Positions 33,764 through 43,107 of a DNA stretch of 43,858 bases are shown here, piece after piece; the first letter of the stretch is position 1, and each line of letters begins with the position of its first letter. The stretch is from positions 1 to 43,858 of the forward strand of contig JAKFUG010000063.1 in the NCBI GenBank assembly GCA_021732785.1. Reading direction: 5' to 3'. This DNA comes from Planctomycetaceae bacterium. Its GTDB lineage: Bacteria > Planctomycetota > Planctomycetia > Planctomycetales > Planctomycetaceae. The position numbers and the translations under genes were made by a program. Under the pieces are notes generated by a model that had not been told where the DNA came from, searched no databases, and was given only the letters and a program-made list of their open reading frames with translations.

Positions 33764-35344
33764 ATGGAATTTGTGTCGGCCACGTATCGCCTGCGGTGTG
33801 CGGAACAGGATGCGGAAACGATTGCCCGCGAGATTGCGCTCGAGCAAACCGTCGAAGTTCCAGAAGAATTAATCCGATCGGCAGCGATCAGCGACGATGT
33901 TGTCGGTCGCGTCCGATCCGTTCTTCCGGTGTCGGGAACCAGCGGTGCCTTCGCCGCCGTCATTGATTATCCCGCCGATCTGGCCGGAACCCACGTCGGA
34001 CAGATGTGGAATCTGCTGTACGGCAACATTTCGCTCAAACGGCACGTGCGATTGACGTCGGTGTCGCTCCCGGCGGAAGTCCGTCGCCGCTTACCCGGAC
34101 CGCGCTACGGTGTCGATGGTCTGCGGGACATGCTCGGTGTTTACGACCGACCGTTGCTTGCGACGGCGCTGAAGCCGCGCGGCTCTTCGCCGGAGCAACT
34201 CGCGGCGCTCGCCGGTGCGTTCGCGGCCGGCGGCGGCGATGTCGTGAAGGACGATCACAATCTGGTGGATGCGACATTCGCGGAATTTCGCGAGCGCGTG
34301 GATCGCGCGTTTGATGCCGTCGAAGAAGTCAATGTGCGAACGGGTCGCCGCACGCTTTACGCGCCGAACTTATCGCCACCGATTCAGGAACTGGATCGCT
34401 ATGCGGAGTACCTCGTGCAGCGCGGCGTGCGGGCGGCGCTAATCGCCCCCATGCTGCTGGGTTTCGATACCGTCGCCCAGTTGACGCGGCGATATCCTCT
34501 GGTGTGGCTCGGGCACCCGACATTCACCGGCTCCTTTTTTCATGATCCCGACCACGGTGTTGCCCCGGGATTGATGCTGGGGACATGGTTCCGCTGGCTG
34601 GGCTGCGATGCGACCATTTTCCCGAATTACGGCGGGCGTTTCTCGTTCAGCCGTGAAGAATGCGTGTCGATTGCGGACGGAGCGCGATCGCCGGACACCG
34701 ACTTCAAACCGTGCTGGCCCGCGCCGGCGGGGGGCATGTCGTTCGATCGTTTGTCCGAAATGGCGACCGATTACGGAGCCGATACGCAATTTCTCATCGG
34801 CGGGGCCTTGCTGAGCGATTCGGCGAATCTCGAAGGCAGTACGCGCCGATTTCTCGAAGCCATCCTCGCGCAGTTTCCGCAGGCAAACCAGCGCGAACCG
34901 GCGGCGGCATGGGCGTCCGCGTGTGAATTGCCGATGACGACCGAGGCGCGGAAGATCCTCGAACATCTTTCTTTCCGCAGCGATTTCACCTGGCGCGGCC
35001 GCGCAGCGACGGCATACAAACCCGACGATCGGTTGCCGTTCCGTGATGTTTCCCGCACGGAGTTAGTGGGGGCGTTCGGGGAGTCGACCGCGTTCGATGT
35101 CCGGTACTTTGAAATCGCTCCCGGTGGTTATTCCAGCCGGGAAAGACACGTTCACGCGCATGTCGTGATGGGCGTGCGTGGTAAGGGAATGCTCGACACC
35201 GGCGATGTCTCCCAGACGATTTCGCCTTGGGATCTTGCCTACGTGCCGTCGTTACGGCCGCACCAACTGCGGAACACGGGCCGCGAACCGTTCGGGTTTT
35301 TGTGCATCGTCGATCACAATCGCGACCGTCCGCAACCGGCGTGA
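33764..35344 (+). CDS. RuBisCO-like protein (form IV type) fused to a C-terminal cupin
   Basis: The 526-residue protein starts at ATG 33764 with AGGAA (33748-33752) upstream. Residues 1-400 form a RuBisCO large-subunit fold. Lys137 in ATALKPRG and Lys162/Asp164 in GGGDVVKDDHN correspond to RuBisCO Lys175, Lys201 and Asp203. His165 replaces metal-binding Glu204, His251 lies in WLGHPTF, and the loop-6 lysine is absent (FPNYGGRFSF), so CO2 fixation is not expected. KDDH-type relatives are known among RuBisCO-like proteins. Residues about 440-520 form a cupin with metal-ligand candidates His462, His464, His466 and His500. In Rhodospirillum rubrum a RuBisCO-like isomerase and a separate cupin act in succession in methylthioadenosine salvage; other RuBisCO-like enzymes act in apiose breakdown. 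The function here is open. Confidence 0.87.
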   Translation: MEFVSATYRLRCAEQDAETIAREIALEQTVEVPEELIRSAAISDDVVGRVRSVLPVSGTSGAFAAVIDYPADLAGTHVGQMWNLLYGNISLKRHVRLTSVSLPAEVRRRLPGPRYGVDGLRDMLGVYDRPLLATALKPRGSSPEQLAALAGAFAAGGGDVVKDDHNLVDATFAEFRERVDRAFDAVEEVNVRTGRRTLYAPNLSPPIQELDRYAEYLVQRGVRAALIAPMLLGFDTVAQLTRRYPLVWLGHPTFTGSFFHDPDHGVAPGLMLGTWFRWLGCDATIFPNYGGRFSFSREECVSIADGARSPDTDFKPCWPAPAGGMSFDRLSEMATDYGADTQFLIGGALLSDSANLEGSTRRFLEAILAQFPQANQREPAAAWASACELPMTTEARKILEHLSFRSDFTWRGRAATAYKPDDRLPFRDVSRTELVGAFGESTAFDVRYFEIAPGGYSSRERHVHAHVVMGVRGKGMLDTGDVSQTISPWDLAYVPSLRPHQLRNTGREPFGFLCIVDHNRDRPQPA

Positions 35345-35347
35345 TAA

Positions 35348-35369
35348 CCCAGGGATCGGAATCCCTGGG
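35348..35369. terminator. Hairpin between convergent genes (family D)
   Basis: CCCAGGGA and TCCCTGGG with a 6-base loop, identical to 19584-19605 including flanks. It lies 3 bases after the stop of the RuBisCO-like gene and just before the end of the minus-strand signal peptidase gene. Confidence 0.6.
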
Positions 35370-35382
35370 CTTCTGAAAGCCA

Positions 35383-37200
35383 TCAACGGATGCGGTGCAG
35401 CCAACGGCCGAATTGCGGGTAGAACGGGGCCGTGAACGCCGGATAGTTCTCGACGTTTTGACCCGGCGGGACCGTGTGATTCATCACCGGATAACCTTTG
35501 CCGTCGTTCATGAACGGAATGCCGTGCGGCCAGTAGATCATGAAGGCCTTGCCGACGAACGCATGTCGCGGCACGGCGTGGCGGTTGTCGGCCTTGCGAC
35601 GATTCGACCACAAACGGCTGTCCTGGCTGCGCGGGCTGTTGTCGCCCATCACGAAGAATTCGTCGTCGTAGAGCGGGGCGAATTCGATCGGTCGCGCTTT
35701 CTCTTCGTAAATCCGGGCGTATTCCTTCGGGTTCGTCAACGCATCGCGCAATTGCGGCCGCACGAAGCCGTCGAACGCTTCGCCGCTGCTGTCGCGCTCG
35801 CTGAACCGGTCATCATCGGACACGCGCTCGGCACGGTAGTAGATGTCCCGCCGCAACAGCAGTTCGGAGACGTTCGCTTTTGCTCCGCGCACGGCAATTC
35901 CCACGGGCGACAAATCCGCCGGGTGCGGTCCTTCCAATTGCGGTGGCGGATATTCCGCCGCGTCGCCAAACGGCACGACCGCATCGTCGATCCACAGCAC
36001 CAGGCGGTCATCGACGTTGGCAAACTTGAACTGGTGCGATCCCGCCCCGCGTAAATTCGTTTTGGCTTTTGCCATCTCGATCAGCGGGCCGTCGAGATTC
36101 AGATCGTCCGTGCGGCTCAGCTTCGCTTCGCCCGTGGCGAGTTCAATTTCACAACGGTAATGCCGAAAGCCTTCCACGAGTTCCAAGACGACCGCGGCTT
36201 GCGGCGTGAGATCCTTCTCGATGTGGACCGCGCCGCTGACCGTCAGGTCCCCCACCCAGAGGATGTCTTCTTCGGGAGCTTCGCGCGGGTGGAATTTGAA
36301 CGTGTTGTAGCCGCAGTAATCGGTGACGAGTTGCGGCTTGGGATTGGCCGCGGGGGCCAGATTCTCGGCGACGTTTTTCCAATCGAACTCTTGCGGCACG
36401 ATGTGACAATAGCGGAGCCAACGGAAGTCTTCATCAGCGGCGGACAGAGCATGCACGCGGGCCTTGGCATCGGTTTTCCAGGAATCGTCGTTTGTGGCCC
36501 AACCCCCGAAGTCCGTGTCCGTGGATGAAGAATCCATGCCGCTCCAGCGTTCCGGCCACCCTGTTTTGAGAAGCGTTTGCGGGGCATGCTGATCGTCATA
36601 GACGATGATCTGCAGGATGTCCTGCTTGTACGGATCGGCCTTGCGTTGAATGCGGAACTCGGCTTCGTCTTTTTTCCGTGCATAGACATCGCCGCGGCGG
36701 ATGCGAATCGCTTCGCCGGGAAGGCCGATCATCCGCTTGATGTAGTTTCGCTCGGGGTTCTCCGGAAACTTGAAAACGCAGACATCCCAGCGAGCCGGGT
36801 CGTCAATTTCGTAGGGGAACTTGTTGACGAGAATCCGATCCCCTTTGAACGCGGGCAGTTCTTTGATGTTCGATTCAAAGCGGCAGTTGGGGCAGGTCGC
36901 CAGGGTGATCCGCCGGAGCAGGTAGACCCCTTCTTCGTGATCGAGTTCTTCACTCGCGCCGACTTCGTAATGATAGTGGCATTCTGGACAGACAATATCT
37001 TTATGCCGGCCGAACAGCGTCGGGGCCATCGACCCGGTCGGAATCACGAACGCTTCGGCAATAAACGTGCGGAAGAGAAACGCCAGCACAAACGCCACGA
37101 CGATCGATTCAAAAGTTTCCCGCGCGCTCTCCTGCTTTCCGGGGGGCTTGGCAGCCGTCTCGGTGGCTTCGGGAACTTTCGTTTTCGCCTTCGACATCAC
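35383..37200 (-). CDS. lepB: Signal peptidase I with zinc-ribbon and large beta-rich insert
   Basis: The 605-residue protein is about twice the usual length. Near the N-terminus a membrane segment (SIVVAFVLAFLFRTFIAEAF) precedes the catalytic Ser57 in IPTGSMAPTL; Lys155 in NYIKRMIGLPGE is the general base. Box E (FFVMGDNSPRSQDSRLW) lies only near residue 530. Between Ser57 and Lys155 are two CxxC pairs (Cys71/74 and Cys103/106), which would make a zinc ribbon. Between Lys155 and box E about 330 residues are inserted, including a beta-rich part (HYRCEIELATGEAKL; HQFKFANVDDRLVLWIDDAVVPF) resembling LamG/concanavalin-like sandwiches. It cleaves signal peptides on the outer face of the inner membrane. 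It is divergent from manA. Confidence 0.92.
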   Translation of the reverse strand: MMSKAKTKVPEATETAAKPPGKQESARETFESIVVAFVLAFLFRTFIAEAFVIPTGSMAPTLFGRHKDIVCPECHYHYEVGASEELDHEEGVYLLRRITLATCPNCRFESNIKELPAFKGDRILVNKFPYEIDDPARWDVCVFKFPENPERNYIKRMIGLPGEAIRIRRGDVYARKKDEAEFRIQRKADPYKQDILQIIVYDDQHAPQTLLKTGWPERWSGMDSSSTDTDFGGWATNDDSWKTDAKARVHALSAADEDFRWLRYCHIVPQEFDWKNVAENLAPAANPKPQLVTDYCGYNTFKFHPREAPEEDILWVGDLTVSGAVHIEKDLTPQAAVVLELVEGFRHYRCEIELATGEAKLSRTDDLNLDGPLIEMAKAKTNLRGAGSHQFKFANVDDRLVLWIDDAVVPFGDAAEYPPPQLEGPHPADLSPVGIAVRGAKANVSELLLRRDIYYRAERVSDDDRFSERDSSGEAFDGFVRPQLRDALTNPKEYARIYEEKARPIEFAPLYDDEFFVMGDNSPRSQDSRLWSNRRKADNRHAVPRHAFVGKAFMIYWPHGIPFMNDGKGYPVMNHTVPPGQNVENYPAFTAPFYPQFGRWLHRIR

Positions 37201-37421
37201 ACCAACTCCTGAATTCGCAGCCCGTTACGGCGAACCCCGATGATACTGGCGGTCGGCATTCGCTGCCACCCGGATTCCCTGACGGCTTACCCCCGGAAAT
37301 CGTGTCGCGGTTCCGTGAAAAGCGAGAATCCGTAGCCAGACCGCGAATTTCGAGGCTGGTCGGTCCCCCTCGATCTTCCGACAATGAACGAAGACGATGG
37401 TTCATGCTCATGAGGATTCTC

Positions 37422-38426
37422 ATGTCGCCGCTGGTTTTGGAGCCGTTTTTGCGGCCACAGGTCTGGGGAGGAGCACGGCTGCGGCAGGACTTCGGCAAGC
37501 ACGCGCCAGCCGAGGCGAAAATCGGCGAGAGCTGGGAAATCAGCGGACATCCGTTGCACGTGAGCCGTGTCGCCGAAGGACCACTGGCGGGCGTTTCTCT
37601 CAATGACTTGTGGCTCCAGCATCGACACGAATGGTGCCCCGATGCCGCACTGGCCGCAGCGCTCCGGTTTCCACTACTGGCCAAATTGCTCGATTGCGGC
37701 GCAGCGTCGTCATTGCAGATTCATCCGAATAATGAACAGGCCACCCGGCTTTTCCCCGGTGAAACGGGCAAGACGGAAGCCTGGTATGTCCTTGATGCCG
37801 CACCTGACAGCCGACTTTATACCGGGCTGTTGCCGGGAGTCACGGAGACCGAACTGCGAGGCCGTCTCGCCGAGGGGACCGTCGTCGATATCTTGCACGC
37901 CGTTGCGCCGCGCATCGGCGATGCCTTCCTGATTCCCGCCGGTGTCCCGCACGCCATTAGCGCGGGATTGGTGCTCTTTGAAATCGAACAATGCAGCGAC
38001 ATCACACTGCGGCTGTTCGACTGGAACCGTGTCGGCAACGATGGCCGCCCGCGACAACTGCATGTCGACGAAGCCTTACGTTGTCTCGATTGGCAACACC
38101 CCGCGGTGACTCGGGCGACTCCGCGCGACTTACCCGGCGGCGTCGCGGGAGTTCACAGCGAACGATTGCTTGCCGGCGAATGGTTCGTCATGGACCGCAT
38201 CACGGTCACAATCGCATGGACGACGCCCGCGGACTCGTTGGCGATCTGGTTTGTGGTCAACGGTTCCGGCCTGCTGGAAACCACGGATCACAAGGGGTCG
38301 CGATTGTGCCAACGCGGACAAACTGTGCTGACACCGCCCGATTCACACTCGCTCCAATGGTCGCCGCAGTCTGTTACAGGACTAGAACTTCTGCGGTGTT
38401 CGTGGGGGGATCGGTCGCAAACGTAA
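37422..38426 (+). CDS. manA: Mannose-6-phosphate isomerase, class I
   Basis: The 334-residue protein interconverts mannose 6-phosphate and fructose 6-phosphate, feeding GDP-mannose and polysaccharide synthesis. The cupin-type zinc site is visible: Gln and His in SSLQIHPNNEQ, Glu in GKTEAWYVL and His in AGVPHAISAG. The N-terminus PLVLEPFLRPQVWGG is the standard family start. ATG 37422 has GAGGA 5 bases upstream; in-frame ATGs at 37404 and 37410 are less likely. It matches the short bacterial class I enzymes of about 320 residues. A strong hairpin directly follows the stop. Confidence 0.93.
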   Translation: MSPLVLEPFLRPQVWGGARLRQDFGKHAPAEAKIGESWEISGHPLHVSRVAEGPLAGVSLNDLWLQHRHEWCPDAALAAALRFPLLAKLLDCGAASSLQIHPNNEQATRLFPGETGKTEAWYVLDAAPDSRLYTGLLPGVTETELRGRLAEGTVVDILHAVAPRIGDAFLIPAGVPHAISAGLVLFEIEQCSDITLRLFDWNRVGNDGRPRQLHVDEALRCLDWQHPAVTRATPRDLPGGVAGVHSERLLAGEWFVMDRITVTIAWTTPADSLAIWFVVNGSGLLETTDHKGSRLCQRGQTVLTPPDSHSLQWSPQSVTGLELLRCSWGDRSQT

Positions 38427-38460
38427 AGCACCCCGGCTGCTCAGAAGCAGCCGGGGTGCT
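38427..38460. terminator. Strong bidirectional terminator hairpin
   Basis: Fifteen-base perfect arms (AGCACCCCGGCTGCT and complement) with a 4-base loop lie one base past the manA stop and 21 bases before the end of the minus-strand gene. This is the most stable short hairpin in the window. The flanking A/T tracts are weak, so it may stop transcription from both sides imperfectly. Confidence 0.75.
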
Positions 38461-38481
38461 GGCGATGTCTGACGGCGCGCA

Positions 38482-41400
38482 TTACCGCGGCGATAACACG
38501 ATGTAATCCAGGCCCACCATATATCCTTTTGCGGCTTTCGGGTTCGCGCCGATGATCTCGAAGGTGAGCTTGTGCTTGCCCGGTTCGAGATTGTGCTCGC
38601 CAAGCGAAATCGGTGGTGTGTTGACGACGCCATTGTTGAACATATCGAGCGGTTCGGAAGACGGCAGGTCGTCCAGCGTCAGCTTCACAATGCCATAGTC
38701 GATCGCCTTGGTCAGCGCCACGTAGATTTCATACCGACCGGCCTGCTTCACTTCGACATCCACGACGAGTTGATCGCCCGGCTTCGCGCCGGTCCACCAC
38801 AAGTGCGATTCGCCGCTCCATTTCCCGAGACTGAATGCCGCCATGTTCTGCGCCCCGGCACCACCGCCGGTGATCTTCGCCGGTTTGAGCGATTCGCCTT
38901 CGATTGCCCCAGCGACGCGTTTCGTCTGCGGATCAATCCACGGCCCTTCCCCCGGCAACGGGACTTGCGCCCCGGTTTGCAGGTACGCCACAAGGTCCCG
39001 CACGTCATTCGCCGATAGCGGCTTCAGTTGCCCCTCCGGCATGAGTGAGAGATCGGACAGCTTGCGGGCTTCGACATCCGCTGTGGGGATTGTCACCAGA
39101 TCGGTCGGCGTTTGTAAGGTGATGGCCGAAGCCGTTTCCTGCTTGACGATGCCATTGATCGTCCGGCCGTCATCGGTGACGACGGTCGTCATCTGATAAT
39201 CCTTCCCGACGACGGCGCTCGGGTCGAGCATGTTGTCGAGCAGATACTCCAGATTGCGGCGGTTCGATCCCGTCAAATCGGGACCGATTTGTTTGCCCGC
39301 GCCGAAGAGTTGGTGGCACGATGCGCACGTCTTCGTAAAAAGTTCGCGACCGCGGGGCAGGTCGGCCAGACTCAGCACCGCAGGCGATAATTGCTTCTTG
39401 TAACGTTCCATATCGGCGAGCTTGTCCGCGGGAGTGTTGCGAACCGCCCCCCAGACTTCAGTGAGCCGCTTGTTGACCGCGGCGTTATCCAGTCGGGCAA
39501 GTTGCCGCACGGTGAACGCCGACAGATCGTTGCGGGGGACTTTCTTCGCTTCAATAGCATCGAGCAATGCCAGCACATATGCCGGGCGAGCCGTCAATGT
39601 GGCGATGGTGGCCTGCTGATCGGCGAGCGGGAGTCCTGCATACACCGCCAGCAGTGCTTCCGGAGTCTTGGCATCTTCGACACTGGCCAACGCATTGATC
39701 GCCGCCGTCCGCAGGTCATCTTTGTCCTTGACGATGGTCTGCAACAACCGCGGCAGTTCCTGATCTTTCCCTGCAAGCAGCGAATCGAGCGCGAGCTTGC
39801 GGCGCTCCGTCGGCAATTCGCGGTTCATCACGGTCGTCCGCAATTGCGGGAAGACTCGTTGGTCGCCGAACTTCACGGCGATGTATTCCGCCTGTTGACG
39901 AAACGCGAGATTGGGCGACTGCATCAACAGGTCAAACGTCTTGTTCCATGCCGCGGGGGCTTTGACATTCGCCCGGACGCGCAGGCTCGCCACGATTTCT
40001 TCCAGCATCCAGCCCCGCGCGGCGTCATCCACTTTTTGCAGATGCGCCAGCAGCGGTTCCATCCCCATGTCTTCCGCCGCCAACCGTCGCACAATGAACC
40101 GCGACAACAGTGGAATCTTGCTCTTGTCCGCCAGTTGCAACGCCCGTGGCGGATCAAGCATCACCAGCGGTTCCACACCGTACCATGTGAGCAACGGCAG
40201 ATTGTGATCGTCCGCGTCTTCCGCATGCGATACCAATCCGTCCGCGATGGCCCAGCGTTGTTCCAGCGGTAGCCGTTGCATCGCCGACGAGGCGTACAAC
40301 CGCACGGTCGGTGAAGCATCGGCGGCCGCCAGTTTGGCGACGGTGGCGGCGATTTTGTCACTCACGCCGCGCTGCCGGTTCGTGGTCTCTGTCACCAACT
40401 GCATCGTCCACGCGCGAACGTCAGCATCGGTGTGACGCAACAGTATCTCGACGAGATTTGCATCCAACGGACCAGTGGCATGCAACGCCCATAGTGCCCG
40501 CAACCGTTTCGGGGTTGAGTCAACGGACGCTAGCAATTCTTGCAAGGACTTTCGCGTCCCGTCAACGAGTTTCCCGGCCGCGGCGCGTTCTTGAAGTTGC
40601 CGGCGCGCGTGACGGACATACCAATCATTACTCGAGCCGAGATACTTCACTAACTCAGCATCATTGCTCTTTGTTAAATCCACGCTGACGGATTTTTCTT
40701 CTCCATACACGATCTTAAAAATGCGCCCGTTGGTTCTGTCGTGACCCTCATCGCGTTTATGGTGACATTGGTTCTTGTCGTACCAGTCGATCATCACCGC
40801 CTGTCCGTCTGGACCATACGTGAGATAGATCCACTGTGACCAGACGTCATTGGCAAAACAGAAATCCGGCGCGGCATCGCCGACGTATCCCGAACCGGCC
40901 GCGGTAAGCTTGTCCTGATTGAGTCGCGCGCCGTGAATGTTGTTCATGAACAATTGGTCGCGATAACGCTCGGGCCAAACGCCGCCGAGGTAAATCATCG
41001 CCCCGGCGTGCGCATGACCGCCGCCGATGGACAGCGAAGCCTCGCGGTCGGCAGCGGTCCACTGTCCGCCGGTAAAGTGACGATGCTTGGCGATCGTCTT
41101 GATGTCATCAAAGGCAAACGGATTGAAATGCTGTCCGGCTTGCCGCTGATATTTCGCCCCCTGAATGATGTGATACAAGTGGGGAATGACGCATGCCGTA
41201 GCAAACGCCTGGCCACGATCGTTGAAATCGACACCCCACGGATTGCTGGTCCCTTCCGCGAAGACTTCGAATTGATGCCGCGTAGGATGATAACGCCAAA
41301 TCCCCGCGTTGATTTTCGTACGTTCGCTATCCGAGGCCCCCGGCTTACCGACATTAGAAAACGTGAACACACCGTGACAGCCGTATAACCAGCCGTCCGG

Positions 41401-43098
41401 TCCCCAGATAAACGAATTCAGCGTTTCGTGCGTATCCTGCTGACCCCACCCATCTAATAAGACTTCCGGCGGTCCGTCCGGCTGGTCATCATGATTTTTA
41501 TCCGGAATGAACAGCAGGTAAGGTGCGGCACCGACATACACGCCGCCGAAGCCGAGTTCCATGCCGCTGACGAGATTCAACTTGTCCGCGAAGACCGTCC
41601 GTTTGTCGAACTTCGCGTCACCATTGGTGTCCTCAAAGATCAAAATGCGGTCGCGGGCTTTGTCGTCGGCGACCCGTTCCGGATACGAATACGCTTCCGC
41701 GACCCACAACCGGCCGCGGTCATCGAAAGCCATTGCAATTGGTTGCACGACATTCGGTTCACCGGCGACCAACCGGGCATGAAACCCCGGCGGCAACGTC
41801 ATTGCCAATGCAGCTTCTTCGGGGGAAAGCCCCTGCGCCATCGGTGCCCGCTTTCGCGGTTGCTGCTTCTCCCATTCTTCTTTGGTGACCTTCTTCACCA
41901 CTTGCGTGTGAACGAACAATCCTTGCTTGTTGCCAACCACGACATCCGGATTGCCATCGCCCGAAATATCTCCTGCGACCACCTGCACACCAACGCCGGA
42001 ATTGTCGTCGATGAGGTGCGGAATCCAGTCGACCGTTCCGTCTTTGCCGCGAGAAAGTTCAAACCAATAGAGCACCGCCGGGGCATCCGGTTCGACATCC
42101 CCCTTGGGACCATGCGCCCAATAACGCTTCCCGGTGATGATGTCCTTCAGACCATCGCCGTTCATGTCGACGAGATCGATCGCATGAATTTGTGCGAACT
42201 TCACGCCATACGGGCTGTCTTCGGGCTTGCTTCCGGTGATGGTGTGGGCTTCAAACTTAGGTTCGCCATCACCCTTGAGTTGCTTGTACCACACGAGTCC
42301 AAAATTGTGGGCCGCGAGGCTGGTGATGACGTCGTTCAAGCCATCGCCATCGATGTCGTACGCATACATGTGCGCGCCGCCCGGACCGGCAAACGGGAAC
42401 GCATGCTTCTTCCAGACCGGGTCGCCTTCGAGCGCAGCGGGTTGTTCCCACCAGCCGTTTTTTTCGAGGAGGTCCAGTCGGCCATCGCCGTTGACGTCGC
42501 CGTAACCGAGGCCGTGTGTGAAGCGCCCCCCCGCGGATTGATCGGAGATCCGATGAAACGCCCACGGTTGATCGGGCTGCTTCCAATCCGGACTCGCATA
42601 CCCGAAGTAACCATCGGTCGAGCAAATGATTTCCGGTTTGCCGTCGCCGGTGAGATCGCCCCACGTCGGCGACTCGTTATCGACAACGTTCATCACCTTG
42701 TGACGGACCCACATGCCGTCTTTGCCCTGCGGATTCTCGAACCACGACGCATCCTGACCGGGAAAACCGTAGATCAGAATGTCGGTCCAGCCGTCGCCAT
42801 TCAGATCGTGTGTGAAGGCAAAAAAATTGTCCGAGTAACCCTGTGGATCAAACGGCTTGGGTGGCGCGTAGACATGCTGCTTCTCAAACGTCGGTCCGGC
42901 GTACCAGAAGGGTCCGCCGACGACATCCATGTGGCCGTCTTTGTTGAAGTCGCCGAACGAAGCGCCTTCCGAGAAGAATTCTTTGTAGAGGTGCTGTTTC
43001 TGGAAGGTCCGGAGTTCGTGCGTCTTTTCCTGGGCCATCACGGCCGTAGGAACCGCCACCATGCACCATGCGAACAACATCCTGGCGTTATGAATCAC
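38482..43098 (-). CDS. Very large secreted FG-GAP / propeller / HEAT / cytochrome c protein (PVC type)
   Basis: About 1538 residues. The start is uncertain: GTG 43098 has GGAG 8 bases upstream and gives the leader ending in VPTAVMA; GTG 43107 and ATG 43080 are alternatives. Residues 40-400 hold FG-GAP/VCBS-type repeats with calcium-like loops (DFNKDGHMD, DLNGDGWTD, DVNGDGRLD, DIDGDGLND, DMNGDGLKD, DISGDGNPD). A dehydrogenase-type propeller (about 440-830) follows, then a long HEAT-like region, then CASCH (Cys1258, His1262) with IGPDLTGSNRRN, the Pirellula/Verrucomicrobium-type heme domain. The C-terminus is a beta-sandwich resembling carbohydrate-binding modules (GRYEIYVALTKAIDYG). It is a paralogue of the protein at 1938-5054, which lacks the FG-GAP part. 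It is probably surface-exposed; the substrate is unknown. Confidence 0.88.
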   Translation of the reverse strand: MIHNARMLFAWCMVAVPTAVMAQEKTHELRTFQKQHLYKEFFSEGASFGDFNKDGHMDVVGGPFWYAGPTFEKQHVYAPPKPFDPQGYSDNFFAFTHDLNGDGWTDILIYGFPGQDASWFENPQGKDGMWVRHKVMNVVDNESPTWGDLTGDGKPEIICSTDGYFGYASPDWKQPDQPWAFHRISDQSAGGRFTHGLGYGDVNGDGRLDLLEKNGWWEQPAALEGDPVWKKHAFPFAGPGGAHMYAYDIDGDGLNDVITSLAAHNFGLVWYKQLKGDGEPKFEAHTITGSKPEDSPYGVKFAQIHAIDLVDMNGDGLKDIITGKRYWAHGPKGDVEPDAPAVLYWFELSRGKDGTVDWIPHLIDDNSGVGVQVVAGDISGDGNPDVVVGNKQGLFVHTQVVKKVTKEEWEKQQPRKRAPMAQGLSPEEAALAMTLPPGFHARLVAGEPNVVQPIAMAFDDRGRLWVAEAYSYPERVADDKARDRILIFEDTNGDAKFDKRTVFADKLNLVSGMELGFGGVYVGAAPYLLFIPDKNHDDQPDGPPEVLLDGWGQQDTHETLNSFIWGPDGWLYGCHGVFTFSNVGKPGASDSERTKINAGIWRYHPTRHQFEVFAEGTSNPWGVDFNDRGQAFATACVIPHLYHIIQGAKYQRQAGQHFNPFAFDDIKTIAKHRHFTGGQWTAADREASLSIGGGHAHAGAMIYLGGVWPERYRDQLFMNNIHGARLNQDKLTAAGSGYVGDAAPDFCFANDVWSQWIYLTYGPDGQAVMIDWYDKNQCHHKRDEGHDRTNGRIFKIVYGEEKSVSVDLTKSNDAELVKYLGSSNDWYVRHARRQLQERAAAGKLVDGTRKSLQELLASVDSTPKRLRALWALHATGPLDANLVEILLRHTDADVRAWTMQLVTETTNRQRGVSDKIAATVAKLAAADASPTVRLYASSAMQRLPLEQRWAIADGLVSHAEDADDHNLPLLTWYGVEPLVMLDPPRALQLADKSKIPLLSRFIVRRLAAEDMGMEPLLAHLQKVDDAARGWMLEEIVASLRVRANVKAPAAWNKTFDLLMQSPNLAFRQQAEYIAVKFGDQRVFPQLRTTVMNRELPTERRKLALDSLLAGKDQELPRLLQTIVKDKDDLRTAAINALASVEDAKTPEALLAVYAGLPLADQQATIATLTARPAYVLALLDAIEAKKVPRNDLSAFTVRQLARLDNAAVNKRLTEVWGAVRNTPADKLADMERYKKQLSPAVLSLADLPRGRELFTKTCASCHQLFGAGKQIGPDLTGSNRRNLEYLLDNMLDPSAVVGKDYQMTTVVTDDGRTINGIVKQETASAITLQTPTDLVTIPTADVEARKLSDLSLMPEGQLKPLSANDVRDLVAYLQTGAQVPLPGEGPWIDPQTKRVAGAIEGESLKPAKITGGGAGAQNMAAFSLGKWSGESHLWWTGAKPGDQLVVDVEVKQAGRYEIYVALTKAIDYGIVKLTLDDLPSSEPLDMFNNGVVNTPPISLGEHNLEPGKHKLTFEIIGANPKAAKGYMVGLDYIVLSPR

Positions 43099-43107
43099 GG
43101 CGAGCAC

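Noticed and set aside
33764-35344. True carbon-fixing RuBisCO
   Set aside because: Metal ligand Glu204 is His and the loop-6 lysine is missing, so carboxylation is not expected.
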